A stretch of DNA of 64,000 bases from Antilocapra americana (Eukaryota; Chordata; Mammalia; Artiodactyla; Antilocapridae). The DNA lies in NCBI GenBank assembly GCA_007570785.1, contig ML664161.1, positions 43,858,418-43,922,417 on the forward strand, written 5' to 3'. Below are positions 1 to 9,145 of this stretch, piece by piece. The translations under genes were made by a program, and so were the position numbers. The notes under the pieces were generated by a model that ran no database searches, had not been told where the DNA came from, and worked only from the letters and a program-made list of their open reading frames with translations. Position 1 is the first letter of the stretch. Every line of letters begins with the position of its first letter.

Positions 1-585
1 TATGAAAATCATCTGACAAAGGAATGAAGTTGTGCTGAACGAATCACTATTTAGGTTTTAGACCCAATTTACTGTGGATGGTCTTGTTTTTAAAAAATGA
101 AGTTTATAAGAAAAAGAAGAAGAGACGTGAATATCAAATTTCTGCAAGGGTAAAGATTAGCAAGATTTAATAAATAACATAGAAGATATCACAAGAGAAA
201 GATTAACAGAATCCATTAAAATGTACCATTCCAAAGGTAAAAAAATAATGTCTTTTAAAAGCTACAACATTTGGTATCTTTATGTGAATAGAAATTTATT
301 AAACATTAAGACACACAACATGGATGAATCTCAAGAACATAATGTTGAGTTAAAGAAGTGAGTCAGAAAAATACAGTAAGATTCAGTTGATAACATTTCA
401 AAACATCTAAAACCAAACAGCACACTATAATTTCAGTTAAAGAACACAAATATAATAAAACTCTAAAAAGAAGCAAAAAGCGATAGTATCCCTTTGAAGG
501 GGTTAGAATCAGGGAGGTACATAAGGAGCATCAGACTGGCAGAGATATAAAAATGTTTGTTGTATAGTCATTCTGAATACCTTAC
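1..585. other. AT-rich unclassified sequence
   Basis: No supported gene. A-rich on the + strand with scattered short direct repeats; it may be a decayed LINE but no diagnostic motif was recognised. Confidence 0.4.
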
Positions 586-775
586 ATATATATGTGTGTG
601 TTTGTGTGTCTGTGTGTGTTCTATTATGTAATTGATCTTCAGTGGCCTCAGCATACAGCTGCTTGAAACGGGGCTTCAGTTCCTGGCCAGAGATTGCGGT
701 CGAGCCTCCATCGTGAGAACACCGAATCGTAGTCACTAGACTACTGGTCAGTATCAAGGCCCTGGCTCTTCAGCT
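586..775 (-). repeat. tRNA-Glu-derived repeat with CA-rich tail
   Basis: Minus strand 685-748 reads as a whole tRNA-Glu-like body: a box A-like TAGTCTAGTGACTACG, an anticodon loop TTCTCAC (anticodon CTC) and a degenerate box B GGCTCGACC. It is followed by an unrelated body and a degenerate (CA)n tail at about 590-620. Acceptor-stem pairing is poor, so this is a SINE or pseudogene, not a working tRNA. The exact repeat family is not assigned. Confidence 0.6.
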
Positions 776-948
776 TTGCAAAAAAGAAGTCCCACAGAGA
801 CGGAAAGTAGTGGAACAAGTCAAGTGTTAATTAGAAGGAAAAGAGTACAGTACGTGAGGATAGACACATGGGTGGGCTCAGAGAATTGTACTCTCAAGGT
901 AGCTTGAATCACTTTTAGGGGCATTTCTTCCAGGTTTCCTTTGGCCGA
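776..948. repeat. Left half of a ruminant-type interspersed repeat split by a SINE
   Basis: This segment continues at 1200-1545 once the CHR-2-type SINE is removed: left flank TTGGCCGAT and right flank GTGGCCAAT resemble each other. Family not identified with confidence. Confidence 0.35.
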
Positions 949-1199
949 TTGTTTTTCTTTTTAAATATTTATTTATTTATTTGGCTGTGTTGGGCCTCGG
1001 TTGCAGCATGCAGGATCTTTGTTGTGGTGGGATCCAGAGTGTGTGGGCTCAGTAGTTGCAGCGTGTGGGCTCTCTAGTTACGATGCATGGGCTTAGTGCC
1101 CCACAGCATGTGGGATCTTAATTCCCTGATCAGGGATTGACCCCATGGCCCCTGCATTGGAAGGTGGATTCTTAACTATTAGCCCACCAGGGAAGTCCG
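949..1199 (-). repeat. CHR-2-type SINE (cetartiodactyl, tRNA-Glu-derived)
   Basis: Antisense copy: T-rich tail, TTTGGCTGTGTTGGG, GCATGTGGGATCTTA, GATCAGGGATTGA, and the reverse of the 5' head CCACCAGGGAAGTCC. Flanked by an imperfect duplication of about 8 bp. Confidence 0.75.
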
Positions 1200-1545
1200 T
1201 GGCCAATCATTTTGATTTTCCTGGTTCAGAGTCCAAATTTGGTATATCTCAGAGTCCTCCCATATGTTCACATGCCTATGGGAAATTAGTATCACTTAGC
1301 ATCAGTCCCTTTTTGACCTCAAGAAGTCTTTCTGTGCCTGTATGGCTGGGTAGGTCTCCTGACCTCAAGAATGAGAAATATATGGTCTCTTTTGTCTTCT
1401 ATCTGGCCAGGGCTCAGCCTCCTCCCTCAATTATCCTGTTATTTTTGTCTTGGAGTATCTACTCTGGTGGCAGGGGGGGATCTACCTCCTGCCTCACAAT
1501 TATTTTATCTATTCAATATTCAATAAAAGTAATTTAAAAAATAAG
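1200..1545. repeat. Right half of the split interspersed repeat
   Basis: Continues the sequence of 776-948. It ends in a TATTCAATATTCAATAAAAG region with a + strand AATAAA. The 130-codon open frame here is chance or repeat-derived. Confidence 0.35.
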
Positions 1546-1594
1546 ATCCTTCATAGGTAAAAATGAACAAAACACATGAGTAAATGATTCTATT

Positions 1595-1720
1595 GGCCAG
1601 GCAGGACAAATGGCTTGCCCTGAAGTAAAAATTGTCTGGGTTCAAATTTTGGCTCCACCATGTATTAGCAGCTCATCTAATCTCTTGTTACCTATGTCTT
1701 CATTTCATACACAGAGATAG
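1595..1720 (+). repeat. MIR SINE remnant
   Basis: Core-like order of CTGGGTTCAAATTTTGGCTC, TGTATTAGCAG and a late TCTTCATTTCA match the MIR core layout. Old and degenerate. Confidence 0.5.
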
Positions 1721-1727
1721 TAACAGT

Positions 1728-1970
1728 ACTGTATTACCTTAGGCTGCCATAACAATATAGCCCAGACTGAGTGTTTTAAATAACAGAAATGTATTTTCTC
1801 ACAGTTGAAGGCTTAAAGTCAGAGGCCAAGGTCCCACTGAATTCAGTTTCTAATAAGGACTCTCTTCTTGGCTTTGTAGAAGTTCTCTTCTGATTGCATT
1901 AAGGCAGCCCTGACAGCCAGGAGATGGCCTGGCACTCATAGCCAGCTCACAAAGTTCTGTCGAACCTAAA
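1728..1970 (+). repeat. Ancient mammalian interspersed repeat
   Basis: Carries the common GGCTGCCATAACAA ... AACAGAAATGTATTTTCTCACAG motif order seen in many mammalian copies. Family not assigned from sequence alone. Confidence 0.4.
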
Positions 1971-2022
1971 AATTATCATACAACACCAATGTTAAACAAA
2001 GCCATTCTGTGACCATGGTGAA

Positions 2023-2225
2023 TGAAAGTCATTCAGTCATGTCCAATTCTTTGTGATCCCACGAACTGAGGCCTGCCAGGCTCCTCTGCCCATGGAATTC
2101 TCCTGGCCAGAATACTGAAGTGGGTAGCTATTCCCTTCTCCAGGGGATCTTTCCAACCCAGGGATTGAACCCAGGTCTACTGCATTGCGGGCAGATTCTT
2201 TACCATCTGAGCTACCAGGGAAGTC
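2023..2225 (-). repeat. Bov-tA SINE
   Basis: Antisense Bov-tA: TCATTCAGTCATGTCC, GGCTCCTCTGCCCATGG, GGGATTGAACCCAGGT and final CTACCAGGGAAGTCC. Confidence 0.85.
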
Positions 2226-2345
2226 CAAGAATACTGGAGTGGGTAGCCTATCTCTTCTCCAGCAGATCTTCCTGACCCAGGAATAAAATCAGGGTCTCCT
2301 GCATTACAAGAGGATTCTTTACCAGCTGAGCTAACAGGGAAGCCC
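2226..2345 (-). repeat. Truncated Bov-tA SINE
   Basis: Directly abuts the previous copy and repeats only its tRNA-proximal half (AAGAATACTGGAGTGGGTAG to TAACAGGGAAGCCCC). Confidence 0.8.
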
Positions 2346-2385
2346 CTGGTAGAGCAAGACAAAATCAAGGCCAGTCCACAGTCAT

Positions 2386-2585
2386 GTCTGCATGCTCAGT
2401 TATGTCCAACTCTTTGTGACCCTATGGACTATAACCCACCAGGCTCCTCTGTCCATGGAATTCTCCAGGCAAGACTACTGGAGCTCATTGTCATTTCCTT
2501 CTCCAGCAGATCTTCCCAACGCAGGGATTGAATCCAGGTGTCTTGCATTGAAGGCAGAGATTCTTTACCATGTGAGTAACTAGTG
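2386..2585 (-). repeat. Bov-tA SINE
   Basis: Antisense copy with GTCCAACTCTTTGTGACCC, the GGCTCCTCTGTCCATGG core and a degenerate tRNA head. Third Bov-tA within 570 bp. Confidence 0.85.
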
Positions 2586-2634
2586 CCTCTTTAAAAAATA
2601 CTAAAAAGTGCTCAGTTTCTCTCAGAATAAAAGA

Positions 2635-3030
2635 AATCACTCTGAAATATCATTTTCACCTGCTAGATTGACAAAGTACAAACATTTTATGACACATTCT
2701 GTTGACAAATCTGTTGGGCATACAGGAATTCTCATGGTGGCAGTGTAAAGTAATATGACACTTTGGCAATAGCTGTAAAAATCACAAAATGTAGATACAG
2801 TAATTCCACTTCTGAGATTTTTCCTATATAGTTAATTGCATACATGCAAAAAACATGCAGTTATTCACCGCAGAATTATTTGCATTATCAAAAATTGAAA
2901 ATAAATGTTCATCAGTGATGACCTGGATAAATAAACCATGTCCATCTACCCACTGGAATTCTAGGCTGAATTTTTCTTAAGAATGAGAGGAAGATTTCTA
3001 TGTTATATACCTAATCAACTATACTTCAAT
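2635..3030 (+). repeat. Ancient LINE-1 3' fragment
   Basis: Contains typical old L1 3' sequence order (GGTGGCAGTGTAAAG, TTCCACTTCTGAG, ATTATTTGCATTATC, GACCTGGATAAATAAACCATG). No open reading frame. Confidence 0.55.
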
Positions 3031-3460
3031 TAAAAAAAAAAGAGTGAGAAGGAGTAACACCAACAAAAATGGCAGAGTAGGGAATTCTGAAAGTCTGACC
3101 CTTACAAAAGCAACAATTAAGTTGGCAAAAACTGTCAGGACCTACTTATTCAGAACTCTGGAATCTAACCGAAAGCTTATAATAGTCAGGGGAATGCTTA
3201 ATTTAGAAAAAGCACCTGAGCCTCAGTAAGTCTTTGTGGCATTTTCATTTACTCCTCAGGTACCACCCCCTGCTTCACAATAACCCACATCCCTAGAACT
3301 TGTCCCTACTATTAGAGGAGTCGCACAGAACTTATTAAAGAATTGTGGGTTTTGTTTTGACCTGTCTTGGTGGCTCCTTGAAGGAACAGCTCAAGGATTT
3401 GCCTTATTTCACCTAACTCAGAACTCTCTTAAGACTCTACCTAAACAGAAGGGAAGAGGG
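3031..3460. other. Unclassified intergenic sequence
   Basis: Nothing recognisable. The 61-codon frame at 3044-3229 has no known motif. Confidence 0.3.
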
Positions 3461-3461
3461 T

Positions 3462-3914
3462 AGGATTTATGGTTTTTCCAGTGGTCATGTATGGATGTGA
3501 GAGTTGAACTATAAAGAAAGCTGAGCACTGAAGAATTGATGCTTTTGAACCATGGTGTTGGAAAAGACTCTTGAGAGTTCCTTGGACTGCAAGGAGATCC
3601 AACCAGTCCATCCTAAAGGAGATCAGTCCTGAATGTTCCTTGGAAGGACTGATGCTGAAGCTGAAACTCCATTACTCTGGCCAGCTGATGGAAAGAACTG
3701 ACTCATTTGAAAAGACCCTAATGCTGGGAAAGATTGAAGGTTGGAGAAGGGGACAACAGAGGATGAGATGGTTGGATGACATCACCGAACTGATGGACAT
3801 GAGTTTGAGTAAGCTCCGGGAGTCGGTGATGGACAGTGAAGCCTGGCAGGCTGTGGTCCATGAAGTCACAAAGAGTCAGACATGACTGAGTGACTGAAAT
3901 GAACTGAACTGAAC
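3462..3914 (+). repeat. BovB LINE 3' fragment
   Basis: Encodes the BovB C-terminal signature (VPWTARRSNQSILKEISPE, then [22 protein letters not shown]) and ends with the ACTGAACTGAAC-type 3' tail. The tail and downstream DNA carry no coding meaning for the host. Confidence 0.9.
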
Positions 3915-3977
3915 TAGGTAAGGAAAGGTCTTTGTTTTAGGAAATATACTGACGAATATTTATTTAGGTTTAACTGA

Positions 3978-4110
3978 TCTCCAGGAAAAGGAAATGGCAA
4001 GCCACTTCAGTATTCTTGCCTGGGAAATCCCATGGACTGAGGAGCCTAGCTGTCTACAATCCATGGAGTCACGAAGAGTCAGATGCAACTGAGTGACTAG
4101 ACAGCAACAA
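3978..4110 (+). repeat. Truncated Bov-tA SINE
   Basis: Sense fragment AATGGCAAGCCACTTCAGTA to AGTCAGATGCAACTGAGTGA, lacking the tRNA head. Confidence 0.75.
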
Positions 4111-4331
4111 CTAGTGACTAAACAACAGCAACTAAAGAGCAACAACTCCTGTATTTAGATGTCGATTGTTTTCAAATGATTGAGAAAACAATTGTATGTA
4201 GAGAAAGAATCATGAAACAGAGATATCATGGAAACATTACTAATTGAAGAATCTGATCAAGGGTATGTGGGAAGCTTTTGTACTATTCTTGACATTTTCT
4301 GTATTTCAAATAATTAAAAACTATTATAACC

Positions 4332-4621
4332 AGCCAAGGAGAAGGCAACGGCAACTCACTCCAGTACTTTTGCCTGGAGAATCCCATGGACGGAGGAGCC
4401 TGGTGGGCTGCAGTCCATGGGGTCTCAAAGAGTTGGACATGACTGAGCAACTTCACTTTCACTTTTCACATTCATGCACTGGAGAAGGAAATGGCAACCC
4501 ACTCCAGTGTTCTTGCCTGGAGAATCCCAGGGATGGCGGAGCCTGGTAGGCTGCCATCTATGGGGTCGCACAGAATTGGACCCCATATGACTGACTGTGA
4601 CTTAGCAGCAGCAGCAGCAGT
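4332..4621 (+). repeat. Bov-A2 dimeric SINE
   Basis: Two head-to-tail Bov-A units joined by CTTCACTTTCACTTTTCACA and ended by (GCA)n / (CAG)n at 4602-4620, the typical Bov-A2 layout. Confidence 0.88.
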
Positions 4622-5255
4622 ATAACCAGTCAAAAACAAATGTGTAAAGGGAGTGCATCCTGCATAGGTGTATTTTTTTTTTTCTGCAGTTGCATAAATG
4701 AAAGCACAGGATGGACAGAGTTGAATTTAGTTAGAGTTGATTCGAGTTGATATTTACCAGGTGAGTACGTCAAAGCAAGAGAGGAGCAAGGGAGATGAGT
4801 GTATACAAGTGTATGGCAATAATGATTGTCCCTGGAATCCAACCTGGGTGAGAAGCAAAGTTTGAAGAGTGTGAAGGATAGTGAAAAGTGTTGGGATTGC
4901 AAATTGATAAATCTAATTGTCTTTGAAGGATTGGAGCTAACAGCTACAATTTAAAAAGTTTTATGTAAATAATACTGTGACAGACTCAACCCATTTCTCA
5001 CCTGGCAAAATTCATAGACATTTTGATAAGCAAATCTGTTTTTAAAAGAAAAAAATTAGCAGGTGATGAGTTGGATAGATAGGAACAGTCCTTGAAGCAG
5101 ATCATGACAAGTTGCAGTAGAGGTAAAATTCTCTGATACGAGCATGACAGTGGGTGGCTGCCAAGAGTGGGTGATAAGATCAAGGCAGAGAGGTCAAGGA
5201 ACTAAAAAGCCAGGGAATAAACATATAATCTTAGTGGATATTCAAATCACCAAGT
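4622..5255. other. Unclassified intergenic sequence
   Basis: AT-rich with a short poly(T) run at about 4671-4683. No gene or certain repeat recognised. Confidence 0.3.
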
Positions 5256-5345
5256 GCTATGTTTTGAATGTGTCCCCCCCAAAATTCATATGTTGAATCA
5301 TAACCCCCAAAAGTGATGGTAATATTAAGGTGGCATCTTTAGGAA
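5256..5345 (+). repeat. Ancient interspersed repeat fragment
   Basis: Motif order GTGTCCCCCCCAAAATTCAT, ATGTTGAATCATAACCCCC, GTGATGGTAATATTAAGG is a common mammalian repeat pattern. Family not assigned. Confidence 0.4.
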
Positions 5346-5461
5346 GCACTTGGGTCTTCATAAACACTAACGGAATGTGCTCTTATAAAAATTTTTTATA
5401 CAATTTTGAAAATTGCTTTCACTTTATAATTCTTACAAAATATTGGCTGTATTCCCTGTGC

Positions 5462-5618
5462 ATCCTTGAGCATCCAGAGTACACAAGCTCAGTAGTTGCA
5501 GAGAATGGGCTTGCCCTGCAGTGCATGGGACCTCAGATTCCTGATTAGGGATTGAACCCACATCATCCTCTGCACTGGAAAGTGGATTCTTAACCACTGG
5601 ACCACCAAGGAAGTCCCT
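5462..5618 (-). repeat. CHR-2-type SINE, truncated
   Basis: Antisense: CAGTAGTTGCAGAGAATGGG, GATTAGGGATTGAACCCAC, ACCACTGGACCACCAAGG. Confidence 0.75.
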
Positions 5619-5811
5619 TCTTTTTTAAAACTAAGGATGTTGTGTAGGACTACATATGGGGATGGTAGATATGCAAATAAGATAAGTGGTTGATTAACAA
5701 AATTTAGAGTGATGTGTATCATTGTGGGGAGGAAGATGGATACAACTGAGAAGAGGCACAAAGTTTCTATGTTCCTTGAATGTTCTATTTCTTAATCTTA
5801 GTAATGGGTCT

Positions 5812-5940
5812 GTATGTGCTCAGTTGCTCAGTCATGTCTGACTCTTTGTGACCTCATGGATGGGAGCCCCGACAGGCTCCTCTATCCATGGAATTTTCCG
5901 GGCAAGAATACTGGAGTGAGTTGCCATTTCCTCCTCCAGA
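5812..5940 (-). repeat. Truncated Bov-tA SINE
   Basis: Antisense: CAGTTGCTCAGTCATGTCTG to GAGTTGCCATTTCCTCCTCC. The tRNA-derived head is missing. Confidence 0.8.
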
Positions 5941-6525
5941 GTAATGAGTACATACATATTTATACTGTTTTTAAAATTGTCTGAGTAAATATTGTATATT
6001 CTTCTGTATGCATGATACATTTCATAGTATTTTTAAGTTAATAAAAACAATCAAAAGCTATTCTATTTTTATTTAAATGATGCTCATTAAGTGTTGGATT
6101 GACAAAAAGATTTTGGTTTTGATTTGAATCATTTTTATAAGATGCGAGTGACCTGAATGTATTTTTAGCCTAATAGGAAAGACACAAAAGATAAAACCAT
6201 GCTCAAGATAGGGAAAAGGGTAATATTTCCTTGGAGAATAGCATAACATCCATTGGACAGTACAACTTTAGAGACTGGGAAAATCTAAGGGTACATGTGA
6301 AGAAAAAGCTTGTGTTAGAATAAGAAGAGGACAGTAAGCTGAGAGAGCACCTATGTAATTTGCTTAAGGTATTGGGTTTCTAGATTTCATTTCATTAAAC
6401 CATGAATTATTTAAATCCACTTTGAGTCAATTCCTGAAATGGAGTGTCTTATATTATCTAATGGAGCATTATAACCTGTGGTGTTAAATAAGCACATCTA
6501 AATTTGACCTTTTCTGCCTTTTCAT
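5941..6525. other. Unclassified AT-rich intergenic sequence
   Basis: No gene or recognised repeat. Confidence 0.3.
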
Positions 6526-6527
6526 AC

Positions 6528-6890
6528 TCTTTTGAACTGTGGTGCTGGAGAAGACTCTATTCTATAGAGTTGTTTGGACTGCAAGATCAAACCAATCCTG
6601 GAGGAAATCAGTCCTGAATATTCATTGGAAGGACTGATGCTGAAGCTGAAACTCCAACACTTTGGCCACCTGATAAAAAGAACTGACTCATTGGAAAAGA
6701 CCCTGATGCTGGGAAAGATTGAAGGTGGGAGAAGAGGACAACAGAGAATGAGACAGTTGGATGGCGTCACCGACCCAAGGGACACGAGTTTTAGTAAACT
6801 CCAGGAGTTGGTGATGGACAGGGAGGCCTGGCGTGCTGCAGTCCATGGGGTCGAAAAGAGTCGGACACGACTGATCAACTGAACTGAAAT
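6528..6890 (+). repeat. BovB LINE 3' fragment
   Basis: Encodes the BovB C-terminus ([20 protein letters not shown], then [17 protein letters not shown]) and ends near GACTGATCAACTGAACTGAA. 5'-truncated as is normal for LINEs. Confidence 0.9.
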
Positions 6891-7111
6891 TTGACCTGCT
6901 AGCTCTCACACACCTCTCCCATTCCTTTGCCCTGGTGATATCTACTAATTTCACAGTTTTAGCATTGCTACTTTAACTAGTAATGCTTTGCTTTCACAAA
7001 GATACAAGTAAATGTTTTCTAATACACTACTGATAGTGTAAATTCAGAGATCATTAAACATGTTGAGACAATGTTTTCCTTTATATAATACTCCTCTCGG
7101 ATATTAGACAC

Positions 7112-7330
7112 GGGGTCTTCCCTTGAAGCTCAGTTGGTAAAGAATTTGCCTGCAATGCAGGAGACCTGGGTTCAGTTCTTGGGTTTGGAAGATCCCCTGG
7201 AGAAGGAAACAGCAACCCACTCTGGTATTCTTGCTTGGAAAATTCCATGGACAGAGGAGCCTGGAGGGCTACAGTCCATGGGGTCGTAAGAGTTAGACGT
7301 GACTTAGCAACTAAACTACAACCACCACCA
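7112..7330 (+). repeat. Bov-tA SINE
   Basis: Sense copy with tRNA-like head (CTCAGTTGGTAAAGAATTTG, CAATGCAGGAGACCTGGGTT) through GGGGTCGTAAGAGTTAGACG and a CAACCACCACC end. Confidence 0.85.
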
Positions 7331-7745
7331 GAAACTATATTATCTATTTTATTGAATCTAACAGGCCACAGGGACACTATTTTTTAATTTCTAGTGAGAT
7401 CATTAATAATTTAGCATTGAATTATAATAATTCATAGATAAGTGTTAATTTTGCTTACGAAAGATACAAATTGTGCTCATGGTGATTAGAACTCAATGCT
7501 AAATGTATATAAGCAAAATATATAGTAATTTTCATTAGCTATGTTTGTTGGGGACAGAGAAGAGAATACTAGTTATCAGTGAGGATCTTGCCTTGGACCA
7601 CACAGAGGTGCATTTTAAAGTAAGTCCAACCCCTGGGGAGCAGCATCTATATGTGATTCAGATCCTAGAACAGAAGGTCATAGAAGAAAAATATGTGGAC
7701 TTGAATTCTCAATCCTCTCAAAATGAAGGCTACAATGTGAAGAAT
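7331..7745. other. Unclassified intergenic sequence
   Basis: Contains a 68-codon open frame (7545-7751, +) without recognisable domain, splice context or promoter. I do not call it a gene. Confidence 0.3.
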
Positions 7746-8002
7746 TTTTAAAAGATTTACTTATTTATTATTTATTTGGCTGTGTTGGGTCTTAGTTATT
7801 GCCCATGGGATCTTCACTGCGCCATGTGGGATCTTTCACTGAGGAGCACAGATTCTCCAGTTGTGGCACATGTGCTCAGTAGTCATGGAGCGTGGGCTTA
7901 GCTGTCCCTCGGTATGTGGGATCTTAGTTCCCCCTCCAGGGATCGAACCCATGGCCCTTGTATTGCAAGGTGGATTCTTAACCACTGAACCAGCAGTCCA
8001 TG
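7746..8002 (-). repeat. CHR-2-type SINE
   Basis: Antisense copy: TTTATTTGGCTGTGTTGGG, CATGTGGGATCTTTC, CAGGGATCGAACCCATGG, ACCACTGAACCAGCAG. Confidence 0.75.
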
Positions 8003-8390
8003 GAGTTTTTCTTTTCCAGTGAAAATGCCTCAGAACGAAATGCTTGACTGTAGTCAACACGGCTGGAAAAATCATGGTAGTTATTTCTACCCAGAGAGAA
8101 TTTATGTGGAAGAGGAAATTGCCCAGAGGAAGGAAAGGGAAGGTGATGTGTTTGGTGCCATTCCCTAGAAGTTGAACCTGAGAAAGAGATTGCGGTACAA
8201 GGGGCTTGCTGAGGGAGTGCTGCTCAGGGAAAATTGTAAGGCAAGCAGGAAAGGAGAGGTGAAGTAGACACATGGGTGCAACTGAAGTTTATACTGATCC
8301 CACAGGGAGCTCTATAACAGGAATGTCATCACTGACTTGTGTCACTTCGAGGCAAGAGGGTTGGCCTTTGATACCCTCATCTTAACTTGG
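8003..8390. other. Unclassified intergenic sequence
   Basis: Moderately GC-balanced, no recognised repeat or gene. Confidence 0.3.
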
Positions 8391-8490
8391 GACCACCAGG
8401 TGTGAGGTGGTGGAGAGCACCAGGTGTGGGGAGGTAGGGACCACCGGGTGTGGGGTGGTGGGACCCCTGGGTGTGGGTGGTGGGAGCACA
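8391..8490. repeat. Minisatellite of about four 24-bp units
   Basis: Degenerate tandem units built on CACCAGGTGTGGGGTGGTGG-like sequence. Pronounced G/C strand bias (G-rich on +). The antisense open frame with HTWW/PPPHT repeats is a by-product. Confidence 0.7.
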
Positions 8491-8597
8491 GACAGAATGC
8501 TTCACCTTCCAGGAATTGCCATGTATGGCAACTTCTATTGGTTGAGAGCAAGTTTCAGTACAAATGAGAACTGCTTATGTTTCAAAGCTTAGCAAAT

Positions 8598-8665
8598 TTT
8601 ACATGTATATGCATTTAGTTAAACATTTACATTTTATTTACATGTATATGCATTTAGTTAAACAT
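8598..8665. repeat. Short tandem duplication (29 bp, period 39)
   Basis: 8598-8626 and 8637-8665 are the same sequence, including ACATGTATATGCATTTAGTT, separated by 10 bp. Confidence 0.85.
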
Positions 8666-8702
8666 CCTGTGAAAAATTAAGTCACCTAATATCGTTGTTA
8701 CT

Positions 8703-8920
8703 GCTCAAACACTGAGTTGTGTCCAACTCTTTGCAGCCCCATGGACTGACTATAGCCCACCAGGCTCCTTTGCCCATGGAATTTTCCAGGCAAGAATACT
8801 GGAGTGGATTGCCATTTCCTTCTCCAGGGGATCTTCCCAACCCAGGGATCAAACCCGTGTCTCTGGCATCGGATGCATTGCAGGAGGGTTCTTTACCACT
8901 AGTGCCACCTGAGAAGCCAG
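8703..8920 (-). repeat. Bov-tA SINE
   Basis: Antisense, complete: GTGTCCAACTCTTTGCAGCC, ACCAGGCTCCTTTGCCCATG, GGGATCAAACCCGTGTC, ACTAGTGCCACCTGAGAAGC. Confidence 0.87.
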
Positions 8921-8965
8921 TTATATAGCTATAATTCAGGGATTCTTTTCCAAAAGAGCAAGCCC

Positions 8966-9145
8966 ATGATACAGGGTGCTCAGGGCTGGTGCACCAGGAT
9001 GACCCAGAGAGATGGAATCGGGAGGGAGGTGAGAGATCTGGAAGGGGAACACATGTATACCCATGGTGGATTCATGTCAATGTATGGCAAAACCAACATG
9101 ATAATGTAAATAAAAATAAATAAATAAAATTAAAAAAAAACAAAG
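8966..9145 (+). repeat. Ruminant LINE-1 3' end
   Basis: GGTGCTCAGGGCTGGTGCAC, GACCCAGAGAGATGGAATCG, ATGTATACCCATGGTGGATT, TGTATGGCAAAACCAAC then an A-rich tail: the 3' UTR of young ruminant L1. Same signature at 30285 and 51020. Confidence 0.85.

Noticed and set aside
685..748. Functional tRNA-Glu gene
   Set aside because: Acceptor and T-arm pairing are degraded and it continues into a SINE-like body with a CA tail.
7545..7751. 68-codon + frame that looks protein-like
   Set aside because: No recognised family and no exon signals. The acidic, ordinary-looking composition is not enough.
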